Position numbers and translations under genes: made by a program. From assembly GCA_030598075.1 (NCBI GenBank), contig JAUVQP010000033.1:1-10855 (forward strand): a stretch of 10,855 nt of DNA. The letters run 5' to 3'. Under the pieces are notes generated by a model. It was not told where the DNA came from. It was given only the letters and a program-made list of their open reading frames with translations, and did no database searches. The stretch's first letter is position 1; every line of letters starts with the position of its first letter. Below are positions 1 to 6,133 of the stretch, piece by piece. Origin of the DNA: Miltoncostaeaceae bacterium (lineage in GTDB: Bacteria; Actinomycetota; Thermoleophilia; Miltoncostaeales; Miltoncostaeaceae).

Positions 1-2
1 AG

Positions 3-143
3 CGAATGACCATGTTCCGCGACCTCGATCGCGGCGGTCGCCGCTGCCCGACCTGCCCGCTGTGTCGGCGCGCGGCCATCGAGCGGGGCTGGACGCGCGA
101 TGACCGTTCGGAGCAGTCCGGAAGGTCTGGGTCTGCGGCCTGA
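3..143 (+). CDS. Partial or small unidentified reading frame with CxxCxxC motif
   Basis: An open frame enters from the left edge and stops with TGA at 141-143. It may be the C-terminus of an upstream gene, or a small gene starting at ATG 6 or ATG 12. The peptide contains CPTCPLC followed by RRAAIERGW, three cysteines in a CxxCxxC arrangement that could bind zinc or an iron-sulfur cluster. The remainder is rich in Arg and Asp and ends in SGSAA. The spacing does not match the C-x6-C-x2-C-x5-C cluster of endonuclease III, and I do not recognise the family. It overlaps the following ATPase gene by 44 bp in another frame, so either the overlap is real or that ATPase starts in an unusual place. Confidence is low because the upstream part is not visible. 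Confidence 0.3.
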   Translation, partial: RMTMFRDLDRGGRRCPTCPLCRRAAIERGWTRDDRSEQSGRSGSAA

Positions 144-1152
144 CGCCCCGAGTCGGAGGTTCGGCGCATCTGCGGCGCGCGAGACCACTCATGGAGCTCC
201 GACTCGGGGCACCGGCCTCGCCGGTCGGCGGCTGTGGTTCGTCCTCGGAAAAGGGGGCGTGGGCAAGAGCACCGTCTCCGCGTCACTCGGGCTTGCCGCC
301 GCGCGCGCCGGCAGGCGCACCCTGCTCGTCGAGATCTCGGGCTCGACGCGTGCGTCGGCCCTGCTCGGGGCCGCCGACGGGGACGACGGCCGGCCGCGCC
401 CGGTCGCGCCGGATCTTTTCGCGGTCGCGATCGACGTAGACCGCTCCACGGAGGACTACCTGACGTCGCGGCTGCCCCTGCGCCCGCTCGTCGAACTCCT
501 CGTGCAGTCGAAGGCATTCCACCACTTCACCACGGCCGCACCGGGCCTGGGCGAGCTGGTCACCATCGGCGCCATCTGGGAGCTGGCGGTGCAGCTTCGG
601 CCCGGCGGCGAGCGTCCCGTCTGGGACGTCGTGGTCGTGGACTGCCCGGCCACCGGCCATGGAATCGCGCTGCTGGAGACCGCGTCCAACATCGAGGAGC
701 TCGCCGCCGACGGGCCGATTCGCGAGCAAGCGGCCCGCATCCACGAGGTCATCACCCACCCGGCCGCCACCGGGGTGGCCCTGGTCGCCTTGCCGGACGA
801 GCTGCCCGTGAGCGAGGCGATCGACGCCGCGAGGATCCTGCGCGAGCGGTCCATCCCGCTCGCCCTGGCGGTGCTCAACCAACGGAGCGAGAGGCGCTTC
901 GCAGAGACCGAGGCCGGGGCTCTGACTGCCGCCACGATCGAGACGGAGGGCGTCGCGCAGGCTGCGGCCGACGCCGCGCTGCGACACCTCGATCGCCAGG
1001 CGATCGAGGCCGCCCACGCCGAGCGGCTGGCCTCCGGGACCGGCCTGCCGGTGCTCTCCCTGCCCCGCGTCGTCGACGATCCGTTTGACCTGGAGGCCAT
1101 CGGAACCCTCGCGACCGCGGCGCACGATGCGCTCTGGGGCGCGGCGCCGTGA
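100..1152 (+). CDS. Get3/ArsA-family ATPase, first subunit of a pair
   Basis: This is a 350-residue cytosolic P-loop ATPase of the SIMIBI class, ArsA/Get3 family. The deviant Walker A GKGGVGKST is at residues 50-58, including the signature lysine K51 that in this class reaches across the dimer. Switch II is DCPATGH at 181-187, and LPDELPVSEA (231-240) fits the family's nucleotide-base-contacting loop. No CxxC zinc motif and no arsenite-binding cysteine set is visible, so an arsenite pump is unlikely. The layout matches the mycobacterial Rv3679/Rv3680 pair, thought to form a Get3-like heterodimer. The ATG at 100 is the only ATG, GTG or TTG in frame before the P-loop, which leaves an unusual Arg/Gly/Ser-rich extension of about 43 residues. 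Its stop overlaps the next gene's GTG by 4 bp (GTGA), indicating translational coupling. The exact substrate is unknown. Confidence 0.9.
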   Translation: MTVRSSPEGLGLRPDAPSRRFGASAARETTHGAPTRGTGLAGRRLWFVLGKGGVGKSTVSASLGLAAARAGRRTLLVEISGSTRASALLGAADGDDGRPRPVAPDLFAVAIDVDRSTEDYLTSRLPLRPLVELLVQSKAFHHFTTAAPGLGELVTIGAIWELAVQLRPGGERPVWDVVVVDCPATGHGIALLETASNIEELAADGPIREQAARIHEVITHPAATGVALVALPDELPVSEAIDAARILRERSIPLALAVLNQRSERRFAETEAGALTAATIETEGVAQAAADAALRHLDRQAIEAAHAERLASGTGLPVLSLPRVVDDPFDLEAIGTLATAAHDALWGAAP

Positions 1153-2267
1153 TCGACACCGACCTCTCCCAGCGACGCATCCTCGTGTGCTGCGGTGCGG
1201 GCGGGGTCGGCAAGACCACGGTGTCGGCCGCCATCGCGCTCGGCCTCGCCAAGCTGGGGTACCGCGCCGCCGTGGTCACCATCGACCCCGCAAGGCGGCT
1301 CGCGTCGGCGCTCGGCATGGCCGACCTGGGCGACGAGCCCCGGCTCGTGACCCGGGATCGCATCGCCGAGGCCGGGCTCAACGTCCCCGGCGAGCTCTGG
1401 GCTCTCCAGCTCGACGCGAAGGCGACGTTCGACCGGCTCGTGGCCCGCCACGCGCCAACCGATGAGGACCGCGACAGAATCTTGGAGAACCGCATCTACG
1501 GCCACCTGTCGGGCGCCGTCGCGGGCGCGCAGGAGTACATGGCGGTCGAGCGCCTGCACGAGCTCGTGGAGGACGGGCGGTTCGAGCGCATTGTCCTGGA
1601 CACCCCGCCGTCCGAGAACGCGCTGGATTTTCTCGAGGCGCCCGAGCGGATCACACGCTTCATCGAGGGGAGGGCTCTCCGCCTTCTTCTTCCCGGAGGT
1701 CGAGGCGGCGTCGCGCGGCGCGCGCTGCACTTCGGGAGCGGTGCGGTGCTCTCGGTCTTGGAGCGCCTTACGGGAACGCAGCTCCTTCGTGACATCTCCG
1801 AGTTCCTCGCCGCGTTTGACGGAATGTACGAGGGCTTCAGCGCGCGCGCCGGCGAAGTTCGTACGTTGCTTCGCTCCCCGGACACGGGGTTCGTGGTGGT
1901 GAGCGCCCCCCGCCCCGAGCCGACCCACGAGGCGCTCGCGCTGATCGAGCGTCTCCGCGCGGACGACTACCCCTTCGAGGGCGTCGTGCTCAACCGCATG
2001 CACGGCACTCCGCCATCGGGGCCGCAGCCCCCGGGCGTGCTGCGCGACGCCCTCGCCGCGGCGGGACTCCCCGAGCCGGACGACCTTGCGGCGCGGGCAC
2101 TGGCGACACTCGACGAGTTGCGCGCCCTCGCCCGCAGGGACGCCCGCGCCCGCGACGCGCTGACCGAGAGCCTGGGCGCAGCGCCGATCGGGCAGATTCC
2201 CGAGCTCGCGGACGAGCCGGTGGACCTTCACGGGCTCTCCCGCGTGACCGCGGCCCTTCGCAGCTAA
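1149..2267 (+). CDS. Get3/ArsA-family ATPase, second subunit of a pair
   Basis: This is a 372-residue ArsA/Get3-family ATPase, coupled to the preceding gene through a GTGA overlap. The P-loop is GAGGVGKTT at residues 16-24. The usual signature lysine is replaced by Ala17, while the catalytic-loop lysine K22 remains. IDPARRLASALG (45-56) is the switch I region and DTPPSENALDF (151-161) is switch II; both closely resemble my recollection of the Rv3680-type subunit. A K-containing subunit paired with a K-less subunit suggests an obligate heterodimer with two non-equivalent ATP sites. Cys14-Cys15 lie just before the P-loop, but no CxxC zinc clasp is seen. Known eukaryotic relatives shuttle tail-anchored proteins; the bacterial role is not settled. 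The gene ends 16 bp from the convergent glycosyltransferase. Confidence 0.9.
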   Translation: MIDTDLSQRRILVCCGAGGVGKTTVSAAIALGLAKLGYRAAVVTIDPARRLASALGMADLGDEPRLVTRDRIAEAGLNVPGELWALQLDAKATFDRLVARHAPTDEDRDRILENRIYGHLSGAVAGAQEYMAVERLHELVEDGRFERIVLDTPPSENALDFLEAPERITRFIEGRALRLLLPGGRGGVARRALHFGSGAVLSVLERLTGTQLLRDISEFLAAFDGMYEGFSARAGEVRTLLRSPDTGFVVVSAPRPEPTHEALALIERLRADDYPFEGVVLNRMHGTPPSGPQPPGVLRDALAAAGLPEPDDLAARALATLDELRALARRDARARDALTESLGAAPIGQIPELADEPVDLHGLSRVTAALRS

Positions 2268-2286
2268 CCGGCCACTCCCCGGGTTA
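2265..2286. other. Small inverted repeat spanning two convergent stop codons
   Basis: TAACCGG and CCGGGTTA flank a 7-base centre and pair with a single bulged base. The left arm begins with the TAA of the second ATPase gene and the right arm ends with the reverse-strand TAA of the glycosyltransferase gene. The gap between the two genes is only 16 bp, so this is the only place where a shared terminator or RNA-end structure could sit. No T-tract follows on either strand, so termination is conjecture and the pairing may be coincidental. Confidence 0.2.
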
Positions 2287-3426
2287 CTCGCCGCGAATGA
2301 TGGCGGCATAGCCCGCCGCCGCCGCCGCCCAGTCGTGCCGCTCCGCGGTCCGCTGCGCGGCGTCTCCCAGGGAGCGACGAAGCTCCGTCTCCCGCGCCCC
2401 GCGAACGAGCGCCTCCGCCAACGGCCCAGAATCGCCCACCGGCACCATGAGGCAGTCGCGTCCGTGCGAGAAGCGTTCGCGGAAGACCGCGAGGTCCGAG
2501 AGCACGATGGGGAGCCCGGACGCCGCGGCCTCGAGCGCGGCAAGACCAAAGCCCTCACGGGTCGACGGAAGCGCGAAGACATCCGCGGCGCGGTAGAGGA
2601 CGGGCATCGCGCGCTCGGCCTGGGTGGGAAGCAGCACCACGTCGGTGGTGGGCGCCGCGGTCCCCCGATCGACGCTGAGGCCCAGCCGACCCGCTTCCTC
2701 CAGGAAGCGGTCGAGGTAGCCGGCCGGGGGCGCGGCACCGCCCACGATGACCAACAGCGGCGCCTCACCCATCCGGCCGCGAGCCCTGGCGAAAGCCTCG
2801 ATCAGGGTGGTGCTGCCCTTGCGGGCGCCGATCCCCCCCACCGAAAGGACCACCGTCCGCGGGCCCCACGAGTGCGCGGCGCGCGCCTCGCGGCGGCCGA
2901 GATCGGGGGCCGCAAACCGCGCGTAGTCGACACCGTTGGCAACCACCGCGACCCCGACGCCCAACTCGCCGGCGGCCCGCTCGGACCAGTACCTCGAGAC
3001 GCTGACGCGGGCGTCGGCAGCCTCGACCGAGACGCGCTGCGCCTCATGGATCACGGGGTCGTGCGCAGGCTCCAGGTGGTGGATCGTGCGGACGACCCGG
3101 ACGCCCGCGCGAATCTCGCGCACGCGGACGCAGGCCAGGCCCGAGACGACGTCCTCGGCGATGAGAACGCCCGGCGGCCCGGCGCCGGCAAGAGCCGCGC
3201 CCAGCACCCGGGCCCGTCGCTCCACGCCCAGGCTCGTTGACGCGGGCACCACCCGGACCGCCGACGCGCCCGGCCGGGGGAGGGTCTCCTCGTGGCCGGC
3301 GAGAGCCCAGACGTCGACCTCGAAGCCCTCTGCGGGAAGGTGCTCGGCCAACCGCTGGGCATGGACAAGCTCCCCGAGCGGGCCGGTCGATCCGCAGACA
3401 ATCCACACCCGGGATGCTTCCGCCAT
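2284..3426 (-). CDS. GT-B fold glycosyltransferase, family GT4-like
   Basis: This is a 380-residue cytosolic, sugar-nucleotide-dependent retaining glycosyltransferase. The N-terminal acceptor domain starts with VWIVCGSTGPLGELVHAQRL, a glycine-rich loop. RTIHHLEPAHDPV (113-125) and VVANGVDYARF (161-171) are in the linker region. The C-terminal donor domain has VLSVGGIGARKGS (193-205) and the EGFGLAALEAAASGLP stretch (291-306), which carries the family's E-x7-E sugar-nucleotide motif. RTIHHLE, VGGIGARKG and PSTREGFGLAALEA resemble what I recall of the MSMEG_0565 subfamily, usually found in a nitrilase/radical-SAM gene cluster, but none of those partners is here. Donor and acceptor are unknown. 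There is no Shine-Dalgarno at the right distance; a TACGAT -10 six bases before the ATG suggests a leaderless mRNA. Confidence 0.85.
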   Translation of the reverse strand: MAEASRVWIVCGSTGPLGELVHAQRLAEHLPAEGFEVDVWALAGHEETLPRPGASAVRVVPASTSLGVERRARVLGAALAGAGPPGVLIAEDVVSGLACVRVREIRAGVRVVRTIHHLEPAHDPVIHEAQRVSVEAADARVSVSRYWSERAAGELGVGVAVVANGVDYARFAAPDLGRREARAAHSWGPRTVVLSVGGIGARKGSTTLIEAFARARGRMGEAPLLVIVGGAAPPAGYLDRFLEEAGRLGLSVDRGTAAPTTDVVLLPTQAERAMPVLYRAADVFALPSTREGFGLAALEAAASGLPIVLSDLAVFRERFSHGRDCLMVPVGDSGPLAEALVRGARETELRRSLGDAAQRTAERHDWAAAAAGYAAIIRGE

Positions 3427-3432
3427 TGCGGC

Positions 3433-3438
3433 ATCGTA
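3433..3438 (-). promoter_or_regulatory. Putative -10 of a leaderless promoter for the glycosyltransferase
   Basis: On the minus strand TACGAT lies exactly six bases before the ATG at 3426-3424, which would place the transcription start at or next to the start codon. The only Shine-Dalgarno-like run, GGAGG, lies 17 bases upstream of the ATG, too far to serve it. No convincing -35 hexamer is seen. The mirror-image arrangement of the divergent methyltransferase gene supports the call. Confidence 0.45.
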
Positions 3439-3525
3439 CGAAACCTCCGTACCTCATGCTCATGTCGAGACTGAGAGAGCCACGTTGACATCCGCATTCC
3501 GTAGCGAGCGCCGGCGTTCTGCCAC

Positions 3526-3531
3526 TACGAT
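3526..3531 (+). promoter_or_regulatory. Putative -10 of a leaderless promoter for the methyltransferase
   Basis: TACGAT is followed by CTCGGC and then the ATG at 3538, the same hexamer and the same six-base spacing as for the divergent gene. There is no Shine-Dalgarno sequence. A perfect TTGACA at 3485-3490 is 35 bases upstream of this -10, too far to be its -35. Confidence 0.45.
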
Positions 3532-3537
3532 CTCGGC

Positions 3538-4437
3538 ATGACGACGGCCACGCCCCCAGGATCCAGCGCCTACGAGGAACGCGGCGAGATCCGCCGGCGG
3601 GTGGCGGCCGGTGAGCCACTGGTCGGTGCGCTCCGAACCAACTTCTTCCGGGCCGCGCACGCCCTGGATCCCACCGCCGTCGAGGACTCCCTCGCCGTCC
3701 TGCCCGGGAACCGCGGCATCGAGATCTACTCCAGCCTGCTCGCATGGGCTCCTCTGAGCAAGGGAGAGCGCGTCCTCGACGTCGGCTGTGGCTCGGGCGG
3801 CGCGGCGCGCGCCGCCGCGGCCATCGTCGGCGGCGAGGGATCGGTCATCGGGGTGGACCCCTGCCGAGAGGCGATCGAGGCCGCCGCGGAGCGCACGCCG
3901 CCCGGCGTCCGGATCAGCTATCGACGCGGCGTCGCCGAGTCCATGCCGTTCGTCGCCGACCGCTCGATCGACTGCGCGGTGGCCAGCCTGGCCATCGAGG
4001 AGTTCTCCGATCTCGAGCGCGCGATGCAAGAGATCATGCGGGTTCTTCGACCCGGCGGGCGCTTCGTGGCCAGCGTGATGGCGTTCGACCGGCTCCGCCC
4101 CATGGACGCGTCGTTCATGGGCGCCGTCATCGCCGTGATCGGCCTCCGCGCGCCCGGGGCTCTCGCGGGCCGGGCGAGCCGGGCGAGCATTCCCGACGAG
4201 CCGGCCGACGCCCGTGCCTTCACCGGCGCGGGGCTTCTCACCGTGGAGGAGCAGGAGGTCCAGCTCGCGGCGGTCATGGAGACCACCGACGACGCCTGGC
4301 GTCTCTTCGGCCGCTCGCACCTGGCCCACCTGTTGGACGAGGAGGGCCAAGAGGAGCTCCGCAAGGCCGTGGAGCCACGACTTCCCCATACGCTCTATCT
4401 CCCGGTGCGCTTCCTGCGCACTCGGCGGCCCGGCTAG
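3538..4437 (+). CDS. Class I SAM-dependent methyltransferase
   Basis: This is a 299-residue Rossmann-fold methyltransferase of the UbiE/Methyltransf_11 type. Motif I is VLDVGCGSG (79-87). The acidic residue that binds the SAM ribose is D107 in VIGVDP. The motif II/III region is AESMPFVADRSIDCAVA (133-149), and VLRPGGRF (169-176) is the conserved post-II loop. The N-terminal 65 residues and the C-terminal 120 residues, including the amphipathic or hydrophobic stretch FMGAVIAVIGLRAPGAL (193-209), are probably substrate-recognition parts. The substrate cannot be told from sequence. The gene is divergent from the glycosyltransferase and convergent with the HxlR regulator, with only 9 bp between them. 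The ATG at 3538 is supported by the TACGAT six bases before it. Fold and activity class are secure; pathway is not. Confidence 0.88.
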   Translation: MTTATPPGSSAYEERGEIRRRVAAGEPLVGALRTNFFRAAHALDPTAVEDSLAVLPGNRGIEIYSSLLAWAPLSKGERVLDVGCGSGGAARAAAAIVGGEGSVIGVDPCREAIEAAAERTPPGVRISYRRGVAESMPFVADRSIDCAVASLAIEEFSDLERAMQEIMRVLRPGGRFVASVMAFDRLRPMDASFMGAVIAVIGLRAPGALAGRASRASIPDEPADARAFTGAGLLTVEEQEVQLAAVMETTDDAWRLFGRSHLAHLLDEEGQEELRKAVEPRLPHTLYLPVRFLRTRRPG

Positions 4438-4446
4438 CGTCCCGAG

Positions 4447-4821
4447 TCAGACGATCGTCTCGTAGGCCTCGGTCGCCTGCGCCTCGGCGGGCCAGCGCCG
4501 CCCGTAGTCGGCCATCGCGTCGACGATCGGCACGAGGTCACGCCCCTTCGCGGTCAGGCGATAGTCGACCCTCGGCGGTACCTCGGCATAGGAACGCCGC
4601 TCGACGAGGCCCTCGACCTCGAGGGCGCGCAGCCGCCGAGAGAGCGTGCGGGGGCTGATGCCCTCAAGTGAGCGCTCGAGTTCGCTGAAGCGACAGGCGC
4701 TCGCCCGAGCCAGGTCGCGGAGGACCAAGAGCGTCCACTTTCCGGACACAATCCGCGCGGTGGCGACGACGGGGCAGCTTCCGCGGCCCTCAGCGCTCAA
4801 CGTCTCGGTGTCGCTCGCCAT
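4447..4821 (-). CDS. HxlR-family winged-helix transcriptional regulator
   Basis: This is a 124-residue single-domain DNA-binding protein. The HxlR signature is clear: CPVVATARIVSGKWTLLVLR at 16-35, the recognition-helix region FSELERSLEGISPRTLSRRL (45-64), then RALEVEGLVER and a wing with PPRVDYRLTAKG (82-93). Family members are dimers. Several (YodB/HypR type) sense quinones, aldehydes or oxidants through one N-terminal cysteine; Cys16 sits at that conserved position and a second cysteine is at 43. The target genes are unknown. Candidates are its neighbours, the convergent methyltransferase and pilT, which lies 56 bp upstream on the same strand. A TATCCT at 4837-4832 (minus strand) precedes the ATG by 10 bases with GGAAG in between, suggesting a very short leader. 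Confidence 0.9.
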   Translation of the reverse strand: MASDTETLSAEGRGSCPVVATARIVSGKWTLLVLRDLARASACRFSELERSLEGISPRTLSRRLRALEVEGLVERRSYAEVPPRVDYRLTAKGRDLVPIVDAMADYGRRWPAEAQATEAYETIV

Positions 4822-4831
4822 CGAGCTTCCG

Positions 4832-4837
4832 AGGATA
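4832..4837 (-). promoter_or_regulatory. Putative -10 for the HxlR regulator
   Basis: Minus-strand TATCCT fits the actinobacterial TAnnnT -10 pattern and lies 10 bases upstream of the ATG at 4821, predicting a leader of only a few bases. It sits in the 56 bp gap after pilT, so the regulator could be expressed independently of pilT. No clear -35 is present. Confidence 0.3.
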
Positions 4838-4877
4838 CCACCGGGCCCGTCATCGGCCTCCCTCGGCCCCGCGGGCG

Positions 4878-6029
4878 TCAGGAGGTGGCGTACCCGGCGG
4901 CTCCGGGGCGCGCCCCTCCCGCGTCAATCATCAGCTTGAAGTCGTGGGGGCTGCTGGCCGCCGCCAGCGCGGCGTCCATCGTGATCAGCCCACCCCGCAC
5001 ATGGCCGAACAGCGACTGGTCGAAGGTCTGCATCCCGTAGAACTCGCCATCGCGGATGACCTCGCCGAGAGACGACGTGTCGGTGGGGTTCGTGATCATG
5101 TCGCGGGCGCGCCCCGTCGCGACCAGCACCTCGCACGCCGCCACGCGCCCCCTCCCGTCCGCGGTGGGAACGAGCCGCTGAGAGATGATGCCGCGGAGCG
5201 TTCCGGCGAGCATCTCTCGCACCGGTGCCTGTTGGTGCAACGGGAAGAAGCCGATGGCCCGGTTCACGGTCTCGGTGGCGTCGAGCGTGTGCATCGTCGA
5301 CAGGACGAGGTGCCCGGTCTCGGCGGCGCTGAGCGCCGTTTCCATGGTCACCTCGTCGCGGATCTCGCCGATCATGATCACGTCGGGGTCCTGGCGGAGC
5401 ACGCGGCGCAGGGCCGCCTGGAACGAGGGCGTATCGTGGCCCACCTCGCGCTGGTTGACGATCGACCCGCGGTCCGTGTGAAGGATCTCGATCGGGTCCT
5501 CGATCGTCACGACGTGCTTGTGCGCCGTGCGGTTGATCTGGTCGATCATGGCGGCGAGGGTCGTGCTCTTGCCCGAGCCCGTGGTACCGGTCACGAGGAT
5601 GATTCCTCGCTCTTCCTTGGCCAGCGCGCCCACCGCGGCGGGCAGGTTGAGTTCCGCGAGCGCCGGAACCCCGGGCGGCACGACGCGGAGCGCGATGCTG
5701 AGGACTCCGCGCTGGCGGAAGATGTTCGCGCGGAAGCGACCGACGTCGGGGCAGGCGTACGAGAGGTCGGTCTCGCCGTCCTCGTCAAGCTCGCGGCGCC
5801 TGTCGGCGTCGTCGCCGATCATCTGGGCCGCGAGGCGCTCGGTGGTCTCCGGGCCGAGCGGCGGAAGGCCCGGGATGAGCTCGAGGGCGCTGTTGACCCG
5901 CACGAGCGGACGGCTCGGCACCTTGAGATGCAGATCGCTCGCGCCCCGCCGCACCGCATAGGCGAGCAACGTCGCGAGATCGACGTGCTTCGCCTCCGCG
6001 GACGAGGGGCTGTTCGGGGACTCGCTCAC
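4878..6029 (-). CDS. pilT: PilT-type type IV pilus retraction ATPase
   Basis: This 383-residue AAA-like secretion ATPase powers pilus retraction in type IV pilus systems, acting as a cytoplasmic hexamer at the inner face of the membrane. The N-terminal PAS-like domain has ASDLHLKVPSRPLVRVN (30-46). Walker A is GTTGSGKST (148-156), the Asp box EDPIEILH (177-184), Walker B MIGEIRD (219-225) and the His box TGHLVLSTMHT (238-248). GIISQRLVP (280-288) is typical of the C-terminal part. Length and the EDPIE motif fit PilT rather than the longer PilB, although PilU or another PilT paralogue is possible. The GTG at 6029 is the first start in frame; AGAGG lies only one base upstream, an awkward spacing. 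No other pilus gene is in the window. It is divergent from a membrane-anchored TPR-like protein. Confidence 0.92.
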   Translation of the reverse strand: MSESPNSPSSAEAKHVDLATLLAYAVRRGASDLHLKVPSRPLVRVNSALELIPGLPPLGPETTERLAAQMIGDDADRRRELDEDGETDLSYACPDVGRFRANIFRQRGVLSIALRVVPPGVPALAELNLPAAVGALAKEERGIILVTGTTGSGKSTTLAAMIDQINRTAHKHVVTIEDPIEILHTDRGSIVNQREVGHDTPSFQAALRRVLRQDPDVIMIGEIRDEVTMETALSAAETGHLVLSTMHTLDATETVNRAIGFFPLHQQAPVREMLAGTLRGIISQRLVPTADGRGRVAACEVLVATGRARDMITNPTDTSSLGEVIRDGEFYGMQTFDQSLFGHVRGGLITMDAALAAASSPHDFKLMIDAGGARPGAAGYATS

Positions 6030-6119
6030 ACCTCTGAGAATCGACCGTAGAACGTCCCGCCATGAGGCGACGTGCGTCCCGGCGTGCCCGACCTCCGGGG
6101 GACCCCCGAGCGCTGTCGG

Positions 6120-6125
6120 TAACGT
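6120..6125 (+). promoter_or_regulatory. Possible -10 before the TPR-like membrane protein
   Basis: TAACGT matches TAnnnT and is followed by eight bases and then ATG 6134. This resembles the short or leaderless arrangement at 3526 and 8323 and favours ATG 6134 over ATG 6062. Taken alone the hexamer is weak and could be chance. Confidence 0.22.
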
Positions 6126-6133
6126 CCCACCCG

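Noticed and set aside
100..2267. Arsenite-pump ATPase (ArsA of an ars operon)
   Set aside because: There is no metalloid-binding cysteine set, no arsB, arsD or arsR gene nearby, and the two halves are separate genes of the Get3-like actinobacterial type.
456..2768. Very long open frame (770 codons) on the minus strand across both ATPase genes
   Set aside because: It is an antisense shadow produced by high G+C content. The plus-strand frames carry clear P-loop and switch motifs, while this one shows no family motif.
3485..3531. TTGACA (3485-3490) as the -35 for the methyltransferase promoter
   Set aside because: The hexamer is perfect, but the TACGAT -10 is 35 bases away and no -10-like hexamer sits at the normal 16-18 base spacing.
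6062..6133. ATG 6062 as the start of the TPR-like protein
   Set aside because: It would add 24 Arg/Pro-rich residues before an otherwise normal basic N-terminus and leave almost no space for the divergent promoters. ATG 6134 fits better, though the longer form cannot be excluded.
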